64,000 nucleotides of DNA. Origin: Sipunculus nudus. Its lineage: Eukaryota; Annelida; Sipuncula; Golfingiida; Sipunculidae. Positions 54,831 through 64,000 of the stretch are shown in pieces. The position numbers were made by a program, and so were the translations under genes. The DNA is taken from NCBI GenBank assembly GCA_026874595.1, contig CM049318.1, forward strand, positions 7,290,241 to 7,354,240, written 5' to 3'. Positions within the stretch are counted from its first letter, which is position 1. The number at the start of each line of letters is the position of its first letter. The notes beneath the pieces were generated by a model, which saw nothing but the letters and a program-made list of their open reading frames with translations, was not told where the DNA came from and ran no database searches.

Positions 54831-55030
54831 AAATACGTCACCGGGATAACCCCAATGCGTCTCAAGAAAAAAAAACACTTTTTTACCGGTGTTGTCTCCT
54901 GTATTCTTTCGGCATGAATTTAGCTGTCGAGTTTTCTTTGTATACTAAGGGAATTGTAGATGTGAATGTATTCCGAAAAAAATAACATCGGAATCCCGCT
55001 TTTTCTACGTGATTTGCATATTTTCCCCTA
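54830..55030 (+). pseudogene. Decayed duplicate of the GPCR, TM4-TM5 part only
   Basis: AAATACGTCACCGGGATAAC and CCCCAATGCGTCTCAAGAAA match 52970-53010. Homology continues through GAATTTAGCTGTCGAGTTTT and TTTGTATACT to CTACGTGATTTGCATATTTT (compare 53148-53167). It covers roughly residues 129-196 of the receptor, with a poly-A insertion and frameshifts. The rest of the gene is absent. Confidence 0.8.
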
Positions 55031-55269
55031 GAGAAAAGCTCAGTTACCTCAGCAGACAACAGGGCAGTTTGAACTATAGAGACGCGTCTTTATCCGTCGT
55101 TTGTCTGTTTGTTTATCCGTCTGTTAGCAGGGCACAAATCATGACAGTAAGACCACGAGCATTTTAATAACATGTTGTTTCTTATATATGTAATGTGGAA
55201 TAAATATAATAATAAGCGTTGGGGAACTGGTTGTGACTATTTAAGAGAAGCATGCAAATGCCACAATCT

Positions 55270-55390
55270 ATATACATGTATATTGATAGCGTAAGGCGAT
55301 TTTTGTAATTTTCCATATCTCCTCTGATACCACCGTGCGGATTCCCGTGTTTTTCGACATACATATGCTCCGGGTTTGTCCGAAGAGATT
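55270..55390 (-). repeat. Dispersed repeat V, copy 1
   Basis: ATATTGATAGCGTAAGGCGA, TTTTCCATATCTCC and GATACCACCGTGCGGATT share order with 57310-57430. Strand is arbitrary. Confidence 0.6.
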
Positions 55391-55719
55391 CCACCCACTT
55401 TTATTTGCAATATTTGCGTATTACGTGCATTATTAATAATTTTAATATTTGCTCCCTTGCGGGCGCCTCTTTTCTTCGTGTCTCCGGGCGCGGTAATACA
55501 ATGGCCATATACAGTGTGTGATGGCGAGACAGACTTATACTCCGGAGGCCCTTTCTGGGGTTTCTTACATTTCGCGGTCACCGGCCCGAAATAATCCACA
55601 TCGGCGATCCCTTCTCAAAAGGGGGATCTTTTAAAGAATTGTTTTGCAGGAGCCCTCTTCGTTACCTGATATGCTTGAGTGAACATCTAACGGGTCGCAG
55701 GAAATCGTGATAGCTAGGC

Positions 55720-56618
55720 CAAAAAAAGGTATGGTTCTCAGGCATGTTATTTCAGAAACCTGTGAGGCCGGGCGATATTTCACCTTAGTTTTGTATGTTT
55801 CGATAAAAATTTCGTATGACAAGGAAAAAGCATAAAAAAAAAGAATTGTTTTGCTAAACACGCAAAAGCACTACATAACAAAGGAAATCTGATCAAAATT
55901 GTATTATTTTATCTTCTTGAAAGATGAAAATTATGGGGAATAATTGAGGCCCCACTCGAGAGTGTGAAACCGGTTTCGGTTCAGCGAAACCATTCACTTA
56001 CTAATAGCGAAACCAAAACTGGTTTTGGCGAAACTGCGAAACCATCTCCGGTTTCGGTTTTGGTTTCGCTAAAACCGCCCACTCGAATTATGCTGTTCAG
56101 ATGGCGGAGGTGGGCCAAAGTAGTGCAATTTTATTAATTATTTTATTAATTGACACTATTGATGCCTGTTAGAGTTAAATAAGCAATGACTGAGATATAA
56201 ACATTCTTTCGGAAGTGTCTTGAATTCAATATTCACTACTTTAACCGTGTATATAGCTAAAGATGAGCAGCATGTATCCTGTACGTCCATGTCGTCTGAC
56301 ACGTGGACATATTAGGACGCAGAGAAACAGTCTATTTTCATCATAATTGAATATATATTAACCAGTCACAATTAATAATGCTCTCACTTGGTCTCAAAGT
56401 GCCCTGGCATGGATTTCTAACTTTTGAGAAAATTTTCATCATTAATTTATTTAATTATTAAAAAATAATTTACGATGATATCAATATTTTCTATTAAAAC
56501 CGAAACCGTCCACTTAAAAATACAAGGTGAAACCATACAGAACCCGGAACCGAAACCAGTTTCGAATTTTCGAGTGAGCCCTGACGCGGGTGGTGCCTGA
56601 GAACCATACTTTTTTATG
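55720..56618. repeat. Outer inverted repeat around a nested MITE
   Basis: AAAAAAGGTATGGTTCTCAG (from about 55724) and its reverse complement CTGAGAACCATACTTTTTTA (56599-56618) flank the element at 55946-56583. They are separated by about 850 bp. Confidence 0.65.
55946..56583. mobile_element. 638-bp MITE with GAAACCGGTTTCGGTT-rich ends
   Basis: The left end GAGGCCCCACTCGAGAGTGT then GAAACCGGTTTCGGTT, and the right end in reverse, CAGGGCTCACTCGAAAATTC then GAAACTGGTTTCGGTT, form terminal inverted repeats of about 40 bp. The CAGGGCTC end suggests a hAT-type element. GAAACC/GGTTTC words repeat internally (55970-56090). No 8-bp target duplication is evident and no transposase is present. Confidence 0.75.
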
Positions 56619-57309
56619 GTTTTATTCAGTCGAACTTGGTCGCACGAAGTCCAGGGCCTAACATGCGATTCATGTCCGTGACAAATATTCACCAACACAT
56701 GTAGGCCTACTATGTAACACATGTAAAGAAAATGATAACCAAATCCTCGTCGTGGTTGGTACAGTGTGATGTGTACACGTGTGGAGTGGCACCACCAAAG
56801 TTGTAAACACATAATATTGACTTAAAATGTTTTGAAAATCGAGATTTTTTCTCATTATTGCAGTAACAAATGTTAAACTCTTGCACAAATGTGTATTTAA
56901 TACGTTTGTACTGGTATACGTATTTGTTTCTTTTACATGCATGTACCAACTGTTTTTTAATCATGTTTATGTAATACTCTTTGTTTTAAAAGATTTTTAA
57001 TTCTTTCTTTCAATATGTATGCTTATTTTGTATAAGTGATGGCCATTATTGTTACTATTTTTACAAATAAAACTGGTATTTTTGCATTTTTCTTCTTAGG
57101 TCAATTCCGTGGACGGGTTCTTTTGTATGTATATGTAATACTATTGATCAGTTTCTCATGTCACATGATACATTTGTTGGTGACTATTTGTCAAAGACCC
57201 CGGCCACATGTTAGGCACTGGCTTCGGGCACCGTGTGCGACTGTACGCTGTTCCGAAACATGTTCCGAACGCTGTTCCGAAAGATATTTATCAACAACAC
57301 CATAGATAT
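56619..57309. other. Intergenic DNA
   Basis: Contains a GTTCCGAAACATGTTCCGAA / CGCTGTTCCGAAAG tandem patch at 57247-57282. No gene recognised. Confidence 0.4.
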
Positions 57310-57430
57310 AATGGATCCATATATTAATAGCGTAACGTGATTTGTGTGATTTTCCGTATCTCCGGATTTTCTGTGGATTTCCGATACCACCGTACAAATT
57401 GTCGTGTTCGCCCCAAACCGTGCGTAGCAC
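57310..57430 (-). repeat. Dispersed repeat V, copy 2
   Basis: ATATTAATAGCGTAACGTGA, TTTTCCGTATCTCC and GATACCACCGTACAAATT parallel 55270-55390. Both copies are in the same orientation, about 2 kb apart. Confidence 0.6.
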
Positions 57431-59577
57431 GGGTGTTTGCTAGCATCTGCATTAAGAATGTGATCCACAGGGTTTGATTGAGGTTGCATGGGGCCCCTTG
57501 CGTGTATTTAAAGCAGGGGCCCTCATTAAACTGATGTTGTATAAAAGTTAACAATTTATTCTTTTAAAACAAATTGTAATTTTATTGACTTTCGTCTGTT
57601 TTATGTAATACTTAGTTTTTGGCTTTTAATGTTGACATACTTATTATTTCAACATTTCATCGGACTGTTACCTCATTGAATTTCAGCAAACTTACAACTT
57701 CGTTAAGAGTGGTGATGAATTATTGAATTATTTAATTGAAACAATGAATTAATTAGGAGTAGGGTAGCCTTGCAAAATTATACACTTTTGGTTATCTCCG
57801 TATAAAGTTGCACGTCTGTATATGTCAAAATGACGGCAACACGACGTCCATAAACCTGCTTATTCTGATCAGCATTAATTAATCAAGTAAATTAGGTGTA
57901 TGAATTGAATCAAAACTGTTCCTGTATAAGGCAAAATCTGGAGAAATCCAGTGTTTGGTCGTTGGAGTAATTTTCCCTAACAGTCGTTTTGTCGTTTTTC
58001 TTTATATCCCATCTTCTCCAAACTTACCCGCCCTTACATACCCGTCCATTCTCCAAACTTACCTGCCCTTACATACCCGCCCACACTAAAGTAAAAAGTT
58101 TAAAATAAATATAGACAAATCATGTTTGTTAGATAAGGACAACAAATATACTCGTTGATCAGCGATAGCCGGCAGTGCGTAATGCTCGAACCCCGTGGAC
58201 CTGGACCCAAGACACAATTTCCAATTTATTCATAATTCATGCTGTAAACGGTATTAACCAAAGGAATTTTTAGATGACCTACTAATTCATTGTTACCAGG
58301 TATATGATATAACAATCAATTTTATAACTACTTATTATACATGTAATACTGAAAATTGTGATAAGAATAAAATATAACGAAAAGGAAAATACGGGTGTAT
58401 AATAAAACTAAATCACATGGTTGTACTGACTAAAGTTTGAAGACTATATAGATCTCGAGACAGTGAATCACTAATAGAGTACAATGGTTGACCTCAAGTA
58501 GTATAAGTCTGAGATTCTTTGCCGCAATTCTGAATCGAAAATAATGATTTTCAAGTAATATCGTTTGCATGTTATTTGCTAATAGGTTTATGCCCGACTG
58601 GACAATTTACGAAATTGGGAGGCCCCTAAACGTGTTTGAACAAACTTTATGGGTCATGCGCCTGTTGGCTTCCTTGGCATAAACCCCTACTTATTTTTAT
58701 TTTTTAAGTTCTTCATTTCTCACAATGATATACCACCTTAGTTAAGTTTGAACACCAGCGTTTCCACTTTTTGTTATATCTAACTCACAACTAACATGAA
58801 GAAAAACCTATAAGTTTGTTCAACTGCTCGCTGCATGTCTGGATTTTATAACCACCCCTTTTATTTACATGGCTAATCTGGTAACATTAGCGTTACAGCA
58901 AGGGTATTACATTTATGGTCTGCTAGGAAGACAAAAAGGATTCTTAGCATACAAAATGGAAATTTATTAGATGTGAGGAGAGTTTCTTCTTTTTCTCAGA
59001 TCATTATCATTATCCACAATCAACCTTAGAAGGAAGTATTTTGTTCACTGTATACATCAATAAGATTTCAGTCTGAACGTAATATTTATCTAAAACTAAC
59101 GCATTGCTGACATTCGGCGTCCTCCTTCCTCATCAAATCAAACTAACAAGGGCATTCGTTTTAAACTTTTTGTTAACTTATTTAGGGGACCCCCTAATTA
59201 TCGGCCCACTCAGCCACCCCTTTAACTTGCGCCTGCACTTAAAAAAAAATCCTTTGTAAAATATTAAGATTTACATCTTCTGACACCTTACTCGCTTTGT
59301 TCACTGATGAAACAGTCTATATATACATTATATATATATAATGAGCTGTAAATTGTCTCATTTTATATATTTTCCCCAGTTATTCATAATAAATTTTCTT
59401 TTTTTCAGATATCTTTTTCATTCCCCAGCAATTTGATTATTAAGTTTTCCACCATTTTAGTACTTTTCTAATTTGTTGAATATATTAATAACAGCTCTGC
59501 ATGTGAATTGCTATATATCAATTAAGATATTATTAAAATATACATGAATTTCTTTACCATAATTACACCTTGCTGGG
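57431..59577. other. AT-rich intergenic DNA
   Basis: A two-copy tandem (CTCCAAACTTACCCGCCCTT ...) lies at 58015-58085. Nothing else recognised. Confidence 0.4.
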
Positions 59578-59755
59578 TCATAACACCGAGGAACTAGGCC
59601 CCCCCCCCCCCGCATTCGCCTGTGAGGCAAACCTTCCCTTATTTGTCTGCAGAGCTCAGCTTCGTGAAAAATCTCAAGGCTCCTCGGCTGATACTCGATC
59701 TCACCGCCTGTGCTCTGTTGAGTCCAGTGCGCTGTCCAGACCACAGATGAAGGTA
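59578..59755 (-). repeat. tRNA-derived SINE, family Y, copy 2
   Basis: On the minus strand: TGGACAGCGCACTGGACTCA (A-box-like), GTGAGATCGAGTATCAGCC (B-box-like), GAGGAGCCTTGAGATTTTTC, CTGAGCTCTGCAGACAAATA and tail GTTCCTCGGTGTTATGACCC. The word order is as at 15640-15875, with a poly-C run (59599-59612) in the middle. Confidence 0.65.
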
Positions 59756-60443
59756 TAGTGTAAATTTTAACATGCTACTTGTACTTATCAATCATTATAC
59801 CACGAGGATTGACTTTAAAAGCTGATGTTATAAAAGATATAAACGTAGTTGGGCATTTTAACTATATAGGCATCAATATTTTACAAAGTACTGAATACTT
59901 GGACTTTCAAGTTAATATCTTAATTTTGAAGAAAATGCCCTGATTATTGAGATTTTTTATTTTTTTATTTTGCATGGTTGAAAAGATTTATAACACTGAG
60001 TGGAATAAGAAAATCCTTTCGTCATTTTTATTTTGGATTATCACCGGGGCTTTTATAAGTCTATATCATATCTTATAGTTATTTCAAGCCTGGCTACCTT
60101 GCCAAATCAAGTCATAAGAAGTTAGCACTTGCAAGGAATTAAATAGAAATAACCAGAAAAATAACAATCAGTTATTTTCATGTTTATTATCAGGAGTGAA
60201 ATGTTTAAATAAAAGAAAATAATATGAAACACAACTTTTTTAGAATATGTATCTCCATTTTGTGATCTAACAGTTACAATTATATCCTACAAAGCGAGAG
60301 ATGATATTCTCTTAAGGGCAAAAACATAAACCCCTTTGATATTATAATTGTTCGGCCAGTACAACAGTCAGTGATTAATGTGATCTCCTGCAAACCTTTG
60401 GAATGTCAGGGACACAAGTGACCGTTTAGTGACAAATTGCATT

Positions 60444-60686
60444 TTAAATATTACAACAAAAGGATCTTAATGGCACTCTATGTTGCAAGTACATAGCCCA
60501 GGGCGAACCATGTATGTCTTCTAATCTGTTAAAGTAAGTTGACACTGGACTGCCAGGGTTTTGTTTAATACAGAATCCCTGAACTCCTGAGTCAAAGCAG
60601 GTTATAGAATTAAATAAGATTTTTTCAACAACTGATTTTATTAATTTGGGCTTATCACTTGCATTTACCAGACTTTGTATTAACAT
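60444..60686 (-). other. Unassigned 80-codon open frame
   Basis: The translation (LVNASDKPKLIKSVVEKILF, then GSPVSTYFNRLEDIHGSPWA) has protein-like composition, but I recognise no family and see no flanking exons. It may be a fragment or chance. Confidence 0.15.
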
Positions 60687-60765
60687 AAAACCGGAACACG
60701 ATGAGTCACTGCCCTAAATGGCAATATAGCAAACCGGTATATATTTATATAAAATGTTATAACTA

Positions 60766-60768
<3 letters not shown>

Positions 60769-60826
<58 letters not shown>
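60769..60826. repeat. (AT)n microsatellite
   Basis: Pure AT run. Confidence 0.95.
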
Positions 60827-60827
<1 letters not shown>

Positions 60828-61161
60828 CAGTATGTGCCGCAAAATTGCAATTTCGGTGCAAGTACATTTTAAAACAGGCTGATATTTTACAGAAAGCCAC
60901 CAATTTCATACTGCTATCAGGCATTTTTATTATCTAAACACATACACCTTTCAAAAAAAATTGAAAGCAATTGTCACTTGCTTGGTACCGTTGAACCCTC
61001 TGGCTGATGTACTAGCAGGTTTGGTGCGCACTGCGTGGCAGTCATCAGGTGAATAAATGGTGTTGGTTTGTGTTTGTTCATGAAAGGGTGCGTGAGCGAG
61101 ATTATTTACGGTTGACTGGTATTTGCTGTGTGAGGCAATCAAACCCTTTCTCTAACATATG

Positions 61162-61163
<2 letters not shown>

Positions 61164-61202
<39 letters not shown>
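61164..61202. repeat. (AT)n microsatellite
   Basis: AT run with one interruption. Confidence 0.9.
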
Positions 61203-61595
61203 TACTGAATGACGCATCTGGTTTGGTACCTCTCCTTTTTGTGCTAAGTTTTGCCTGCCAGAACGACTACTTGACCGCGTGTATGTTTATCTATGCATGA
61301 GCAGATTTATGTGTTTGTTGATTAAATAGTTTTGATATATACAAGGATTATATCTATGTATATCAAACTATTAACCATGGCGCCTGTATATATACAGGGT
61401 CACTGCCATTGTGCACGTACAGATGAAGTCAATGTTAGGTTTCTTGGCCTTGTTGCCTGTCCGTGTGATTGTCTCTATTTATGCAGTACACCCCTGTTAT
61501 GCGGAGGATTAGTATCTGTTTAGACTTGTGGACATGCAGACAAATCTTTCTATTTATTCATTAGATATTTTAATCCAATATCCTCAAGAAATGTG

Positions 61596-61598
<3 letters not shown>

Positions 61599-61649
<51 letters not shown>

Positions 61650-61651
61650 TA
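61599..61651. repeat. (AT)n microsatellite
   Basis: AT run with one C near the end. Confidence 0.95.
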
Positions 61652-61823
61652 TAGGGTGTTCTCCGAGTCAGTACATATAACCATTACCTTGTGTAAAGTG
61701 ACACGCTAGCTCGTGACTTATATATATAGTATGATAAATAACTCGATTCCATAATTTCATTATTATGGTCGATGTCAACCATTTGTGTCCAGGGGCACGT
61801 CCAGCGTAAAAGCAACTTAAGTC

Positions 61824-61826
<3 letters not shown>

Positions 61827-61884
<58 letters not shown>
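61827..61884. repeat. (AT)n microsatellite
   Basis: Pure AT run. Confidence 0.95.
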
Positions 61885-61891
<7 letters not shown>

Positions 61892-62356
61892 ACTTGTCAG
61901 CACTTATTTGCCCTATTCCATTAAATCGTCAATTTTGCGGCCATAGTTTGTTTTGTTTCATTTTATTTATTTTCAGGTGACATTGATACGCACTGCTTCT
62001 AACCTTTGACACCTGGCTAAGGTTTTTAGAGTTATTAGCAAAAAGACATCCCCGAACACTTGGATCTCAGTGTGTTTAAATGTTTCCACAATAATCCATC
62101 ATTCGACTTTGCTGTCATGACTCAGCAAAAGAGGTCTGTACAACTTCGAGGAGACAAAGATCAAATACTCCTACACTAGCACATAAGGATGGTCAGCTTT
62201 AATTTTGTCACAAAATTGTCTCTCTTTCTAGTTTATTATTTTTTATATGCTGAAGCCCATAGTGTACATATTTATAATATAGCACACACATATATATATG
62301 ATACATGTATATAGTTTTATAGAGTATTGTATACATTATACATACACACATATATA

Positions 62357-62359
62357 TAC

Positions 62360-62395
<36 letters not shown>
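62357..62395. repeat. (AT)n microsatellite
   Basis: AT run preceded by ACACATATATATACGTG. Confidence 0.95.
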
Positions 62396-62398
<3 letters not shown>

Positions 62399-62399
62399 T

Positions 62400-63179
62400 A
62401 TTGTAAATATAATAAAAAAGGGAAATATATCTGGACCGGTTTCAGTTTCCAAACTTATATGCCGGTATGTTCCGGGAGGTTCCGTGGTTATTGCTGCAGT
62501 GTAATCAAGTGTCAGATGAATAGTTAGAGGACCATAGGCGGATATCGGTCAAGCCTCTATTCTTCACACAGGTAATTATAGTATGACAACTGTCACTGTA
62601 GTTCATCTCATCACATGAAGCATGTACTTTTTGAAGAGTTCAACGTATTGGCGAAGTTCCCAGAAACCTTAAATTCGACAAAACTGGACTTGTCTTAGCA
62701 TGAATCGATTGTGTATGACAGTGACGTGGGCCTGATCAGAAATAAGCACCGAGTCAGAGATAAATAAAACACTCCCCTATCCGCCAAACAGGCAGTTCCG
62801 TATGTTATGCCCCCCCCCCTCCCCACACACACACACCACATTAAATGCAACCTTTTTTGACGGTAACAAAGGGGCCTCCGGCATGGACATGTCAAACGGA
62901 CTTTTTTATGTTTATTGTAACGCGTTGGGGAGTTCTTTGATAAAATAAATTTACATAAATCTTCGATTTAATATCATCTGAATTTTCCCTGTGTGTATGT
63001 ATTGATCTTATGAAACTCTAGCTAGATTTTCTCAGAAAATAGAGTTTTGATTTAGAAAAATTGTTAATGTTCTCTGTACAAATGACCTTGAAGAACTCAC
63101 GTCACTAAGACACAGTTAGCAGTTATACATGTATTTTTAAACATCGTGCATAATGTTTGTATTTATCTACATTTAGTTG
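62400..63179. other. Intergenic DNA
   Basis: A poly-C run at 62811-62819 is followed by a short CA run. No gene recognised. Confidence 0.35.
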
Positions 63180-63360
63180 CATAGTAGTGAATATTCCTGG
63201 AAGTCCATTCTGGGCCTCGATCATGACCTACACCTAAATCTAATCGATCAGGCCCCTATTCATTATCACATTCCTGGGGTGCCCTAAAATTTCATGGAAA
63301 TCCGTTCAGGATTGCTGGAGTCATGTGAACACCCAGACACACACACACCCTCACACATAG
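63180..63360 (+). repeat. Dispersed element related to 27440-27698, diverged
   Basis: ATTCCTGGGGTGCCCTAAAA, TTTCATGGAAATCCGTTCAG and a following CACACACACACC stretch parallel the AAAATTTCACGAAAATCCG ... CAGACAAACAAACAAA part of copy 1. Weak similarity. Confidence 0.35.
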
Positions 63361-63703
63361 GAATAGGAAGGAACGCATTGGGAGGGGCAATTATCAATTG
63401 TATCATTAGCACTTTCTTAAGCACGGCAATGTCGTCATGAATTCAATTCAACATACACATTTGTACACGTTGTAGAGCCGACGTTCGATTTTATTCGCAA
63501 ATTTGGTAAAATGTGCAATTTTTTATTTGAAGTAGTCTGGGATGCTAAACTGAACGTGGGCTGCGCTGCCTGTGCGGTTGGTGTTTGACAAACAACCACG
63601 TGCTGACGGAAGCACGTACCGATTGACCTCAGTAATGGCGAGTGGATGTTTACTTTAACAGGCGATTCACCTGCTCTTCAGATGAGCAGTCTTTAAAATC
63701 GTC

Positions 63704-63717
63704 CTATATATAAAAAG
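63704..63717 (+). promoter_or_regulatory. Candidate TATA box near the right edge
   Basis: CTATATATAAAAAG in a less AT-rich context, with CCACGTGC (E-box) about 105 bp upstream and no (AT)n array around it. It could serve a gene beyond the window; no coding start is visible before 64000. Confidence 0.25.
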
Positions 63718-64000
63718 TGTACCCTGTGACCCCAGAGGATCCCGGTCAATTTGACACAACGACACTTATAAAGCCGTGTGTGTGTTCGACAAACGTGCAT
63801 CCCTTCATGCCCAGGGACTGGTCTATAGCTGTATACCACACAGCTGGATTACTTTACCAGCGTCAGCTCACTCCACGGTCTGACTGACTGAGTGTAATTC
63901 ACATCTACTCCGAGTATATAAAAATACATATGTATAATGTAAACATAGGCAAATACACATTTGTGTGAGTGATTAAGCAAAACGCTTGGTAGGATCCAAT

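Overview
The window looks like nuclear DNA from an invertebrate animal, probably a lophotrochozoan and plausibly a bivalve mollusc. Evidence: genes with GT-AG introns, AATAAA signals, AT-rich intergenic DNA, many (AT)n, (CA)n and poly-C runs, tRNA-like SINEs, MITE-like inverted-repeat elements, kilobase minisatellites and an LTR retrotransposon. The species is inference. No bacterial operon, CRISPR array, rRNA or intact tRNA was seen.

0-27 kb is a duplicated N-methyltransferase cluster of the NNMT/PNMT/TEMT family. Two copies are intact with three exons of identical length (13264-14568 and 25519-26851, + strand, 265 aa each). A third, head-to-head copy is a pseudogene (1128-3501, - strand), and a fourth survives only as a broken first exon (17208-17360). 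Between them recur a 47-bp minisatellite (4.2-5.2, 21.0-22.5 and 25.1-25.3 kb) and unique blocks (5.46-6.13, 19.08-19.33, 22.52-22.73 kb; 12.96-13.13 and 22.8-22.95 kb). This suggests that the gene, its 5' flank and the satellite were duplicated together. A decayed Ty3/Gypsy element (6747-12873) sits just upstream of the second copy. Its pol order is protease-integrase-RT-RNase H, the copia-like order of the Gmr1 group. A 137-bp relic LTR of the same family lies at 23705-23841.

27-47 kb has no convincing intact gene. It holds dispersed repeats, a gag fragment of another Gypsy element (about 33.9-34.3 kb), a possible two-exon gene fossil (32964-33745), a long imperfect inverted duplication (34.4-35.1 versus 36.9-37.9 kb), a repeat carrying three perfect oestrogen-response-element cores (39.9-40.4 kb), and a 566-bp inverted-repeat transposon (41200-41765).

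47-64 kb holds a 2.45-kb minisatellite of 49-bp units with higher-order structure (47107-49558), a 950-bp TA-flanked nonautonomous DNA transposon (50646-51595) and one intact intronless class A GPCR gene (52583-53539). A decayed duplicate of that gene lies 1.3 kb downstream. The rest is nested MITEs, SINE copies and AT microsatellites.

The supported functional protein genes are therefore two methyltransferases and one GPCR. I found no sign that they act together. The most unusual signals are the modular methyltransferase-satellite duplication, the gene order of the retroelement, and the conserved hormone-receptor-like palindromes in a dispersed repeat.
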